Part shown: positions 7,256 through 14,059 of the stretch, piece by piece
Numbering within the stretch: the stretch's first letter is position 1
Layout: every line of letters starts with the position of its first letter
Assembly (NCBI GenBank): GCA_025928215.1
Contig: JAICJW010000041.1
Location: forward strand, 1 to 16,351
Direction of reading: 5' to 3'
Length of the DNA stretch: 16,351 nucleotides
From: Chloroflexia bacterium
GTDB taxonomy: Bacteria > Chloroflexota > Chloroflexia > Thermomicrobiales > JALYUS01
Notes under the pieces: model-generated
The model's input: the letters and a program-made list of their open reading frames with translations, nothing else
Databases searched by the model: none
Told to the model about the DNA's origin: nothing
Made by a program: the position numbers and the translations under genes

Positions 7256-7363
7256 GAACCGCCAATACTGCCCAGAGGGCGCCCGCAAGCGCGCCAAGAA
7301 ATGCGAAGAAGAAGACCCTTTTCTCTCTTCCCTCTTGGCGCGCTGGGCGTCTTGGCGGTTTTC
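7256..7363. repeat. Long imperfect inverted repeat (CCGCCAA...CGCGCCAAGA type) between the two permease genes
   Basis: The left arm (7256-7301) contains AACCGCCAA, TGCCCAG and CGCGCCAAGA. The right arm (about 7332-7363), on the other strand, reads AACCGCCAA, GACGCCCAG, CGCGCCAAGA. The left arm has about 12 extra bases in the middle. The arms are separated by a 30-bp A/T- and purine-rich spacer. It occupies most of the 170-bp gap (7215-7384). In RNA it would form a strong stem-loop within the operon transcript. A miniature repeat element inserted between permease genes is the simplest reading. Confidence 0.75.
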
Positions 7364-7384
7364 TGGTTCACTGCCGCTACGAGA

Positions 7385-8341
7385 TCATCCATAGCGAATC
7401 CGCGGGTCGATGAAGGCATAGGCGATATCCGTGAGCAGGTTCGCAACGAGGATCGCCGTGGCGATGATGAAGGTGAGGCCCATGATGAGCGGGTAGTCGC
7501 GCCCGGCGATGGCGTCGAGGTAGAGCGTGCCCATCCCCGGCCACGAGAAGATTGATTCGAGGAAGACCGCGCCGCCGATCAGCGGGGGTACCGTCGCGCC
7601 GATGATCGTCACAATCGGGATCAGCGCGTTGCGCAGGGCGTGGCTGGCAATCGTGACACGCCGGGAAAGCCCCTTCGCCTCCGCCGTGCGGATGTAGTCC
7701 TGCGTCAGCACGCCGAGCATCGCTGAGCGAGTATAGCGCATAATCAAGGAGATCTGGAAGAGCGAGAGCATCAGCGCGGGGAGGATAAGGTGATCGAGGT
7801 GGTCCCAGACCGAAAAGGGTATCCCCGGCGTGGCGAATCCGCCGGCAGGGAACCAGCCGAGCCGGAGTGAGAAGACGTACAACCCTAAGAGCCCGGCGAA
7901 GAACGCCGGGGTGGACGCGCCGAGGAAGGCGAGGACAGTCAGGACGAAATCGAGGAAGGAGTACTGCTTCACGGCGGAGATCACGCCGAGCACGATGCCG
8001 AGCGTGATGCTAAGGGCGAGGCCGCTCCCCATCAGCATCAGCGTCGGGCCGATCCGCTGCCGGATGACGAGCGCGACGGGTTGACCGTCCTTGATTCGTC
8101 GCCCCAGGTCGCCCTTGCCGACCTCGCGGAGCCAGTAGAGGTAGCGAATCGGCGCCGGTCGGTCGAGGCCCAATTGGTGCCGCAGGGAATCGCGCTGCTC
8201 CTGTGAGAGCACCTGATCCGGCGTCAGGTAGGCATCCAGCGGATCGCCCGGCGTCAGTTGCAGGAGCGTGAAGATAATCGCCGTGATAGCGACGAGAATC
8301 GGGATGCTGATGAGAATCCGCCGCTGGATGTAGCCCGCCAT
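7385..8341 (-). CDS. ABC transporter permease, DppB/OppB type
   Basis: This 318-aa partner of the DppC-type subunit begins MAGYIQRRILISIPIL. The first membrane helix is at about 9-29, followed by the periplasmic TPGDPL. The EAA loop is QDYIRTAEAKGLSRRVTIASHALRNALIP, and the family end is AYAFIDPRIRYG. The open frame continues upstream to a GTG at 8383. The ATG at 8341 is preferred because it gives the usual short DppB N-terminus and has AAGGAG 11 nt upstream. Upstream lie the binding-protein gene and a heptamer repeat (69-bp gap). No ATPase gene of this importer is in the window, so the energising subunits must be encoded elsewhere or shared with another importer. Confidence 0.94.
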   Translation of the reverse strand: MAGYIQRRILISIPILVAITAIIFTLLQLTPGDPLDAYLTPDQVLSQEQRDSLRHQLGLDRPAPIRYLYWLREVGKGDLGRRIKDGQPVALVIRQRIGPTLMLMGSGLALSITLGIVLGVISAVKQYSFLDFVLTVLAFLGASTPAFFAGLLGLYVFSLRLGWFPAGGFATPGIPFSVWDHLDHLILPALMLSLFQISLIMRYTRSAMLGVLTQDYIRTAEAKGLSRRVTIASHALRNALIPIVTIIGATVPPLIGGAVFLESIFSWPGMGTLYLDAIAGRDYPLIMGLTFIIATAILVANLLTDIAYAFIDPRIRYG

Positions 8342-8383
8342 GCGTCGCTTCGCTCCTTGAGCAATGAGGTTGGCGATCTCCAC

Positions 8384-8411
8384 TCATTGCTCATTGCTCA
8401 TTGCTCGTTGC
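8384..8411 (-). repeat. Four tandem copies of a 7-bp unit after the binding-protein stop codon
   Basis: On the minus strand the units read GCAACGA, then three exact GCAATGA copies. The array begins on the last base of the binding-protein TAG stop. Each exact copy contains ATGA, an overlapping start and stop codon. The array lies in the 69-bp gap before the DppB-type ATG. It is a candidate for slippage variation in spacing. Confidence 0.9.
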
Positions 8412-10210
8412 TACTTCGACACCGTCCAGAGTTCCGCCTGATCGTAGTAGCGGCCACTGCCCGCCGACGGGGTGTACAAGAAATTTTGCACCTTCTTGGA
8501 GACCGCGCCGAAGCGCGTCGTCACCCACATCGGCACCCACGGCAGTTGGTCATTCTGGATGCTGGCCGCGCTCTGGTAATCGGCAGCACGCTTGGCTTGG
8601 TCAATATCCGACCGACCGGCCAGGTATGCCTTATCCTCATCGGGATTGTTCCAGAAGCCACGGTTGGAGCCGCTCGGTGGCACGGCGGTCGAGAGGAAGT
8701 AGATACTCGTCACATCCGGCTCCGGGCCGTTCGCGCCGCCCGCATAGTAGATCGTGAACTGCGGATCGGCCTTGCTGACGAAGCCGTTGAAGGTCGGCAC
8801 GTCCACCGCGCGCAGCGTCACCGCGATCCCGGCCTCCGCCAACTGCTGCTGCGTCGTTGTGAGAATGTCCGTCGAGACTTGATCGGCGTAGTAGGTGAGA
8901 ATCTCGATCGGGCTGCCCTTGATCTTGTCCCAGTTGGCGGCCTGCAAGAGTTGCTTCGCCTTGTTCACATCCCGCTTATAGGGGTTGGCGTCCTTCGGCG
9001 TGTACTGCTGCTGATCGAACGCGGCCGGGACGACGACCGCCGACCCCTTGAAGAGTTGGTCCACGATCGCCTTCCGGTCAATCGCGTAGGCGAATGCCTG
9101 GCGAACGCGCACATCCTGGAGGCGCGGGTCTTTGAGGTTGAAGCAGAGATAGTTCACGACCTGCGACGGACCGGAAAGGACGGTCAGATTCGCGTCCTTC
9201 TTGGCGATTTCCGCCTCGTCGGAGGTCAGGTAGGTGAACTGGATTTCGCCCTTTTGCAGGGCGATCAGGGAGCTGCCCGCCTCCTTGAAGTAGCGATTGA
9301 TCAGTTGGTCCAGTTTCGGCTTGCCCCGCCAGTAATTCTCGTTCGGGGCGAGTTGGACGTATTGATCCTGGACGTACTTGACCCACTTGAACGGGCCGGT
9401 CCCGATTGGATTGGTGAACCACCACGGATTCTTGACGAGGTCCTTCGGCGCGATGGTGCCGAGCGCGTGCTTGGGGAGCATGAAGACGAAGATCAGCGCA
9501 TCGAGGAATGCCGCGTTCGGCTTGCCGAGCGTGATGACGCACGTCAGCGGGTCCGGCGTCGCGATGTCCTGAATGTCGGCGTACTTCGGGCCGTAGGGGT
9601 TGGCGCTGTCCGGGCTCTTCGCTACCTCGATGGAGAACTTCACATCATCCGAGGTGAAGGGCTGCCCGTCGTGCCAGAGAATACCCTTGCGCAGATGGAA
9701 GGTGAAGGTCTTCGCATCCGGCGAGATTTCCCACGACTCGGCGAGATCGCCCTGCATTTTCGTGAAATTGATGTCGTAGACGAGCAGTTTGGAGTAGTAC
9801 TTCTCCAGCCACATGAAGCCCGCACCCTGTGTGACAGGGTTGAACCCCTGCGGGCTTCCGCCCGGCCCGACATCGAAGCCGCCGGTCAATGTGCCGCCGG
9901 CCGCTCCTGCAGCGGCCTGGGTTGTCGGTGCGGCTTGCGCGCTGGCCGCCGCGGTCGTCGGCGCGGCAGCGACCGCGGAACTGCTCGCGGTCGTCGGGCT
10001 GACGGCGGAGGCAGCGCTCTTCGTCGGTGCGGTGGTCGCGGCGGCGGCAGTGGTCGGCGCGGCGGTGGTTGGCGCGGCAGCCGCGCCTGTCGCCGAAGTG
10101 GTCGCAGTCGGGTTGGATGACCCCCCGCACGCGGCGAGCAGCGCGCTTGCAGCAGCGGCGGCGAAACCGGCGACAAATGTGCGGCGAGAGAGCAATTGTT
10201 CAGGACTCAT
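8411..10210 (-). CDS. ABC transporter substrate-binding lipoprotein, family 5 (DppA/OppA type)
   Basis: This is a 599-aa exported binding protein. A twin-arginine signal, SRRTFV (8-13), and a hydrophobic Ala-rich core lead to the lipobox LAAC with Cys28. Export by Tat and lipid anchoring are therefore likely. Residues 31 to about 106 are an Ala/Thr/Pro/Ser linker that tethers the domain. The SBP_bac_5 domain follows (about 107-595). Recognisable stretches are LAESWEISPDAKTFTFHLRKG, WHDGQPFTSDDVKFS and RVRQAFAYAIDRKAIV. The family binds peptides, nickel, opines or oligosaccharides. The ATG at 10210 is chosen over the one at 10237 because a perfect AGGAGGT lies 5 nt before it. The gene is 36 bp after the second dehydrogenase. 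Its surplus of protein over the permeases may be favoured by the structured gap that follows. Confidence 0.95.
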   Translation of the reverse strand: MSPEQLLSRRTFVAGFAAAAASALLAACGGSSNPTATTSATGAAAAPTTAAPTTAAAATTAPTKSAASAVSPTTASSSAVAAAPTTAAASAQAAPTTQAAAGAAGGTLTGGFDVGPGGSPQGFNPVTQGAGFMWLEKYYSKLLVYDINFTKMQGDLAESWEISPDAKTFTFHLRKGILWHDGQPFTSDDVKFSIEVAKSPDSANPYGPKYADIQDIATPDPLTCVITLGKPNAAFLDALIFVFMLPKHALGTIAPKDLVKNPWWFTNPIGTGPFKWVKYVQDQYVQLAPNENYWRGKPKLDQLINRYFKEAGSSLIALQKGEIQFTYLTSDEAEIAKKDANLTVLSGPSQVVNYLCFNLKDPRLQDVRVRQAFAYAIDRKAIVDQLFKGSAVVVPAAFDQQQYTPKDANPYKRDVNKAKQLLQAANWDKIKGSPIEILTYYADQVSTDILTTTQQQLAEAGIAVTLRAVDVPTFNGFVSKADPQFTIYYAGGANGPEPDVTSIYFLSTAVPPSGSNRGFWNNPDEDKAYLAGRSDIDQAKRAADYQSAASIQNDQLPWVPMWVTTRFGAVSKKVQNFLYTPSAGSGRYYDQAELWTVSK

Positions 10211-10246
10211 CGCATACCTCCTCTGATCCGACGACACCGATAGATC

Positions 10247-11323
10247 TCATGCGCTCGTGTACTGCATGGCGACACGGGCAGGTTGCCCCGTCGCGAGTGA
10301 ACGGTAGGCGGCCTCGATTGCCGCGATGGTTGCCCAGGCATCATGCACGCCGTAGAGCGGGGTGCGCTCCTCCCGGATATCCCGGATGAATGCTTCGATC
10401 TCCGTCGCGACGGTGCTTTGCGCGGATTCTCCCCCGATCGTCCGCCCCCTCCTTTCCGAGACGGTGCTCCAGATGTCCAGTTGTGGCCGATTCTCGTCCA
10501 CCGTCAGATGCCCATGTGAGCCGATCAGGCGGAGGGTGGAGGCGCCGGTGCCGGGCGTCGGTGCGAACGGGACTCTGCCTACAGTGAGTGAGCCGATTAT
10601 ATCGTGTTCCAGCCGCAGCGAAAGGATGCCGACATCCTCGACGCCGAATTGCTTGTGCGCGTCGAAAAAGAACGTCCCGGCTTCCGCGAAGACCTCCGTG
10701 ACCCGTGCGCCCGTAAGATAGTGGAGGTAATCCACCGGGTAGACCATGAAGTTCATCAGTTCGCCACCGCCGGAAAGCGCCGGATTGGCGACGAACTCAG
10801 GCCGCTCGACGGAGGTGCCGAAGAAGACGCCACTGGAGAGGAATTCGGCATCGCCGGAGCGGATCAACCCGAGATAGCCCGCGTCAATCGCCTGCCGCGC
10901 TCGCTGGATCGGCGGGCCGAAGAGCCGGTGAACGACGGTGAATTTGTTTCCCGGCATGCGCGCGGCTGCCTCCGCGACCATCGCGCATTCATCGAGTGTG
11001 ACCGCCATTGGCTTATCCACAAGGACATGTTTCCCGGCCCGGAGCGCCTGGGCCGCCAATCGCGCATGGCGCGTCGGCTCTGAGCAGACGAGCACCAGAT
11101 CTATATCCGCACGCGCGAGCGCGGAGGCGGGATCGCGGAGGACGGGGACGTTGTATTTCGCCGCGAGGATGCGGGCGTCGTCGTGTGCCCAATCGGGGGC
11201 ATCCGGCTCCTCGACAATCGCGCGGATCGCCGTCTCCGGGTGCGCGTCGAAGACCGGCAAATAACTCGCCGCATGCCGCACCGCGCTGAGGACGAGTAGA
11301 CCGAGGGGAGTATCATTACTCAT
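10247..11323 (-). CDS. Gfo/Idh/MocA-family oxidoreductase, tyrosine (GFOR-like) variant
   Basis: This 358-aa NAD(P)-dependent dehydrogenase probably acts on a sugar or sugar derivative. The N-terminal Rossmann domain spans about 6-125, with DKPMAV at 103-108 (Lys104 in the family's EKP position). The glycine-rich loop is degenerate: LLVLSAVRHAASYLPV replaces the usual GxGxxG. In the C-terminal domain, GGGELMNFMVYPVDYLHYL (185-203) puts Tyr195 where many members have a catalytic His, as in glucose-fructose oxidoreductase and dihydrodiol dehydrogenases. It begins with an 8-nt overlap (ATGAGTAA) with the upstream dehydrogenase, and GGGGAGG lies 6 nt before the ATG. Direction of reaction and substrate are unknown. 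Confidence 0.88.
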   Translation of the reverse strand: MSNDTPLGLLVLSAVRHAASYLPVFDAHPETAIRAIVEEPDAPDWAHDDARILAAKYNVPVLRDPASALARADIDLVLVCSEPTRHARLAAQALRAGKHVLVDKPMAVTLDECAMVAEAAARMPGNKFTVVHRLFGPPIQRARQAIDAGYLGLIRSGDAEFLSSGVFFGTSVERPEFVANPALSGGGELMNFMVYPVDYLHYLTGARVTEVFAEAGTFFFDAHKQFGVEDVGILSLRLEHDIIGSLTVGRVPFAPTPGTGASTLRLIGSHGHLTVDENRPQLDIWSTVSERRGRTIGGESAQSTVATEIEAFIRDIREERTPLYGVHDAWATIAAIEAAYRSLATGQPARVAMQYTSA

Positions 11324-12314
11324 TGCGCGCCTCCCCGACCGTGACTGCTCTGCCGGATTCCAACGATTCCTGCGCGGCGAGCGCGGCGGCCAGCGCGTGC
11401 CGCACCTGCGTATTCTTCACGATGGGCGATTCCTCACCGCGCACCGACGCAATCCAATGGCGGAGTTGGTGATACATCGCGTCTTCGATGGCGGGGGAGG
11501 GGAGCTGCACGCCGTCGCTGGACAACTGCGGATCATCCTCCGTGCTGTGGCTAAGGCTGCCGCGCTCACCGATGGCGAGGATGCGGCGGAGCGCGTCGCC
11601 CCGCTGACGCAGCGCGTAGGCGATCTCCAGGAGCGCGAAACTGCCGTCATCGAAGCGGACGGTCATATGGAAACTGTCCGGAATGCCCATCGTCGGCGCG
11701 AAGGTGCGGAAGCCGCGTGTGAAGACGCGCGTCGGTGCGCACCCAAAGAGCCAGACGGCGAGATCGAGGGCGTGGATGCCGTTGTGCAATGGGTGGCCGC
11801 CGGAGCGTACCGGATCAAGCTGCCATGCGCGCCAACCGCCCGCCCAGACATGCCCGGCGTACCAGGTGACGTGCAGCACGCGCAGCCGCCCGATGGTTCC
11901 CGCCGCAACCGCTGCGGCAATGTCCGTGTTGATGGGTTGGAAGCGTGCCGTCTGCCCCACCATCAGCGAGACGCCATGACGCGCGCTCGCCGCGACCATC
12001 GCATCGAAGTCGGCGAGGGAGAGCGCGGCGGGCTTCTCGACATGGATCGCCTTGCCATGCGCCGCCGCCGCGACAGTGAACGCCGCGTGCGTTTCGGAGG
12101 GCGTGCAGATGTCTATCGCGTCTACATCCGGCGCGGCGAAGACCGCTTGCGCGTCGGTTGACCATGCCGCCCCACTCCGCGCGGCCAGCAATTGCGCGCG
12201 GCGCGCATCCGTATCCACGATATGCGTCACGCGCGCGCCGGGGATGCGGGCATATGCCGCGATATGGTCCTGCGCGATGCCGCCCGCGCCGATCACCGCG
12301 ACCGAGACCGTCAT
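11316..12314 (-). CDS. Gfo/Idh/MocA-family oxidoreductase, histidine variant
   Basis: This 332-aa NAD(P)-dependent dehydrogenase has a regular Rossmann loop, GAGGIAQ (9-15). EKP is at 93-95 (Lys94). The C-terminal motif GGHPLHNGIHALDL (172-185) contains the expected His181 and Asp184, though an upstream Asp of the family is His177 here. The start at 12314 is preferred over the longer frame to 12371 because it forms an ATGA overlap with the upstream gene's stop and begins right at the Rossmann strand. It is clearly a different subgroup from the next dehydrogenase, so the two probably catalyse different steps rather than being recent duplicates. Confidence 0.91.
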   Translation of the reverse strand: MTVSVAVIGAGGIAQDHIAAYARIPGARVTHIVDTDARRAQLLAARSGAAWSTDAQAVFAAPDVDAIDICTPSETHAAFTVAAAAHGKAIHVEKPAALSLADFDAMVAASARHGVSLMVGQTARFQPINTDIAAAVAAGTIGRLRVLHVTWYAGHVWAGGWRAWQLDPVRSGGHPLHNGIHALDLAVWLFGCAPTRVFTRGFRTFAPTMGIPDSFHMTVRFDDGSFALLEIAYALRQRGDALRRILAIGERGSLSHSTEDDPQLSSDGVQLPSPAIEDAMYHQLRHWIASVRGEESPIVKNTQVRHALAAALAAQESLESGRAVTVGEARNE

Positions 12315-13204
12315 GCGCCGCCCCCCGCCGCAACGACGGGCGTGGCGAGTGTGCCAAGCCCCTCGATCCACGCCTCCATCCGGTCGCCGGGGTGCAGGTA
12401 GGTCTGTGTCGTCGCGCCAACGCCGGAGGGCGTGCCGGTGAGAATAATGTCGCCGGGTTCAAGGGTCATAAATCGCGCGCAGAAGGCGATCGTTTCCGCA
12501 ACGGTGAAGATCATATCGCCGGTGGAAGCCTCCTGCCGCACCGCGCCGTTCACCGAAAGGCGCATCGCGAGCGCCTGCGGATCGGGCACGTCATCGGCGG
12601 TGACGAGGTATGGCCCCATGGGCGCGAAACCGTCCGGCCATTTGCCATTCAGCCAGTCAAAGAAGGCCATACGGGGTGTTACCTCGCCCCGCTCGACGCC
12701 CCAATCCACGACGCGCGCCGAGATGTCGTTCGCGATCATGTATCCCGCGACGACGCCAAGCGCGTCGGCGGCCTGGATACCCTTGCATCGCCGTCCGATC
12801 ACGACCGCCAGTTCGAGTTCGTAGTCCATCGCGTCCGAGATGTCGGGCGCAGAGATGGGTTCACCCGCCGCGACGATTGCGGTCGAAGGCTTGAGAAAGA
12901 GCAGGGGGACCGCGTTCGCCTTCCGCACATCGGCGACCTTGCTTTCGCGCACATGATCTTGATAATTCCCCGCGAGCGCGAGCAATTTCGGCGGACGGCG
13001 GAGCGGGGCAAGCAATTGGACTGCTGAGAGCGCGAGAGCAGGGGATGAGGCTGTGGCATGCGCCCGCTCCATCCAGTCGTCGCCACTTTCGAGCAAATTG
13101 AGAAGATCGCCCGATCCGAGATCACGGATCTGCTGATCGCCTTCCGGGCCGGTAAGGACGCCGTGCCGCACCTCCCCGCCACTGCGGTAACTCACCAGTT
13201 TCAT
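12311..13204 (-). CDS. Fumarylacetoacetate hydrolase (FAH)-family protein
   Basis: This 297-aa metal-dependent enzyme of the FAH fold has a small N-terminal domain (1-65). It continues with the loop GNYQDHVRES (79-88) and metal ligands Glu129 and Glu131 in DYELELAVVIGR and Asp160 in GYMIANDISAR. WPDGFAPMGPYL and GTPSGVG (257-263) are also family-typical. Members hydrolyse C-C bonds of beta-diketones, decarboxylate or hydrate oxo acids, or act on 2-keto-3-deoxy or 2,4-diketo-3-deoxy sugar acids. The last activity suits the neighbouring dehydrogenases and aldolases, as an inference. It starts 48 bp after the regulator with only a GC-rich purine stretch as a ribosome-binding site. It ends in an ATGA overlap with the first dehydrogenase. 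Confidence 0.93.
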   Translation of the reverse strand: MKLVSYRSGGEVRHGVLTGPEGDQQIRDLGSGDLLNLLESGDDWMERAHATASSPALALSAVQLLAPLRRPPKLLALAGNYQDHVRESKVADVRKANAVPLLFLKPSTAIVAAGEPISAPDISDAMDYELELAVVIGRRCKGIQAADALGVVAGYMIANDISARVVDWGVERGEVTPRMAFFDWLNGKWPDGFAPMGPYLVTADDVPDPQALAMRLSVNGAVRQEASTGDMIFTVAETIAFCARFMTLEPGDIILTGTPSGVGATTQTYLHPGDRMEAWIEGLGTLATPVVAAGGGA

Positions 13205-13252
13205 GCCGCCCCGCTTTCCCGATACGAGCGATCGAAGGACCGCGAATTGCCG

Positions 13253-13930
13253 TTATTCCGTCGTGATCTGGTGCGCATTCGGGCTGATATGCGCGCGAAA
13301 CGCGTCCTCGGCACATTGTGGATCACCGCTCTCCAGCGCGGCAATCAATGCCGTATGCCGATCGAACAAATCCTGGGGATTGTGTTGATGCCCAACGGGT
13401 ACCGTTGTCGGGATGAGCCAGGCGAGGGGATCGAGTACCGACCAGATGCGGAGCAGCGCCGTATTGCCGGTGAGGCGAACAACCGTCTCGTGGAAGCGTG
13501 CGTTGAGACGAACGACCTGGATCCAGTCCGTCCCCATTGCCGCGTCAACCATGATCGTGACCAACTCGCGCAGCGCCGCTCCATCGCTCGGCGTGATCTT
13601 CGCCGCCGCGCGCCGCGCTGCATGGCCCTCCACGAGCGCCCGCACTTCCTGAATGTCCTCAATATCGTTGCGCTCAAGTTTGGCGACGAAGGTTCCTCGT
13701 CGCGGGCGCTGCACGACCAGGCCGTCGTGGATCAGGCGCGCAAACGCCTCACGTACGGGAGACCGGCTAATGCCAAGACGCCCCGCGAGTTCACCCTCCG
13801 TGATGCGATCGCCGGGCTTCAAGTCACCGCAGTGTATCGCCTCCACAATCAGTCCATAGACGTCGTTGTGGAGAGAACGATCCTCCACGAGGTGAGCCGT
13901 CGCGTGTGTGGAGAGTACAGCAGATCGCAT
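13253..13930 (-). CDS. GntR-family transcriptional regulator, FadR/FCD subfamily
   Basis: This 225-aa regulator has an N-terminal winged helix-turn-helix (about 20-83, with LGISRSPVREAFARLIHDGLV at 52-72). An all-helical FCD ligand domain follows (about 92-215). The FCD metal/ligand residues appear as Asn143, His147, His192 and His214, with Asn in place of the more common Asp. FCD regulators bind organic acids or sugar acids and usually repress the neighbouring catabolic operon until the ligand arrives. The gene is first in the operon and has its own promoter with an operator-like palindrome at 13959-13970, so autoregulation is likely. GAGGGG lies 7 nt before the ATG. Confidence 0.95.
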   Translation of the reverse strand: MRSAVLSTHATAHLVEDRSLHNDVYGLIVEAIHCGDLKPGDRITEGELAGRLGISRSPVREAFARLIHDGLVVQRPRRGTFVAKLERNDIEDIQEVRALVEGHAARRAAAKITPSDGAALRELVTIMVDAAMGTDWIQVVRLNARFHETVVRLTGNTALLRIWSVLDPLAWLIPTTVPVGHQHNPQDLFDRHTALIAALESGDPQCAEDAFRAHISPNAHQITTE

Positions 13931-13958
13931 GAATCCGCCCCTCGCATGCTTGTTGTCG

Positions 13959-13970
13959 ATTGTCGACCAT
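13959..13970. promoter_or_regulatory. Candidate GntR/FCD operator
   Basis: ATTGTCGACCAT is palindromic at 10 of 12 positions around GTCGAC. A second GTCGA half-site begins 8 bp away (13954), making a direct repeat. It sits just downstream of the predicted transcription start, at about +4 to +15, where bound repressor would block initiation or clearance. Symmetrical sites of this size are usual for FCD regulators. Confidence 0.65.
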
Positions 13971-13980
13971 TACTGATGCT

Positions 13981-14009
13981 ATCATACGCGTCGTGATACT
14001 TCCCGTCAA
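13981..14009 (-). promoter_or_regulatory. Sigma-70-type promoter of the gntR-led operon
   Basis: On the minus strand TTGACG (14009-14004) and TATGAT (13986-13981) are separated by exactly 17 bp. Each differs from consensus at one position. A start near 13974 would leave a leader of about 44 nt before the ATG at 13930. It lies in the 129-bp gap after the HpaI-like gene, so the operon can be expressed independently of that gene. Confidence 0.75.
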
Positions 14010-14059
14010 TCCCGCGGTGCCGGGTACGTCCGAGAAAGAGGATCAGTATCCGGCAGCCG

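Noticed and set aside
6168..7394. Plus-strand open frame of 408 codons opposite the DppC-type permease
   Set aside because: A low-complexity, highly charged translation that mirrors the membrane protein on the other strand. No domain or ribosome-binding support.
8384..8411. Heptamer array as a CRISPR or phage-type direct repeat
   Set aside because: The units are 7 bp and contiguous without spacers, and no cas or integrase gene is near.
8258..10120. Plus-strand open frame of 620 codons opposite the binding-protein gene
   Set aside because: It is antisense to a well-supported binding-protein gene, has an Arg/Gly/Asp-rich composition without domains, and is explained by high GC.
11397..13027. 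Long plus-strand frames opposite the dehydrogenase and FAH-like genes
   Set aside because: Antisense to three genes with clear motifs. Composition is that of GC-driven shadow frames.
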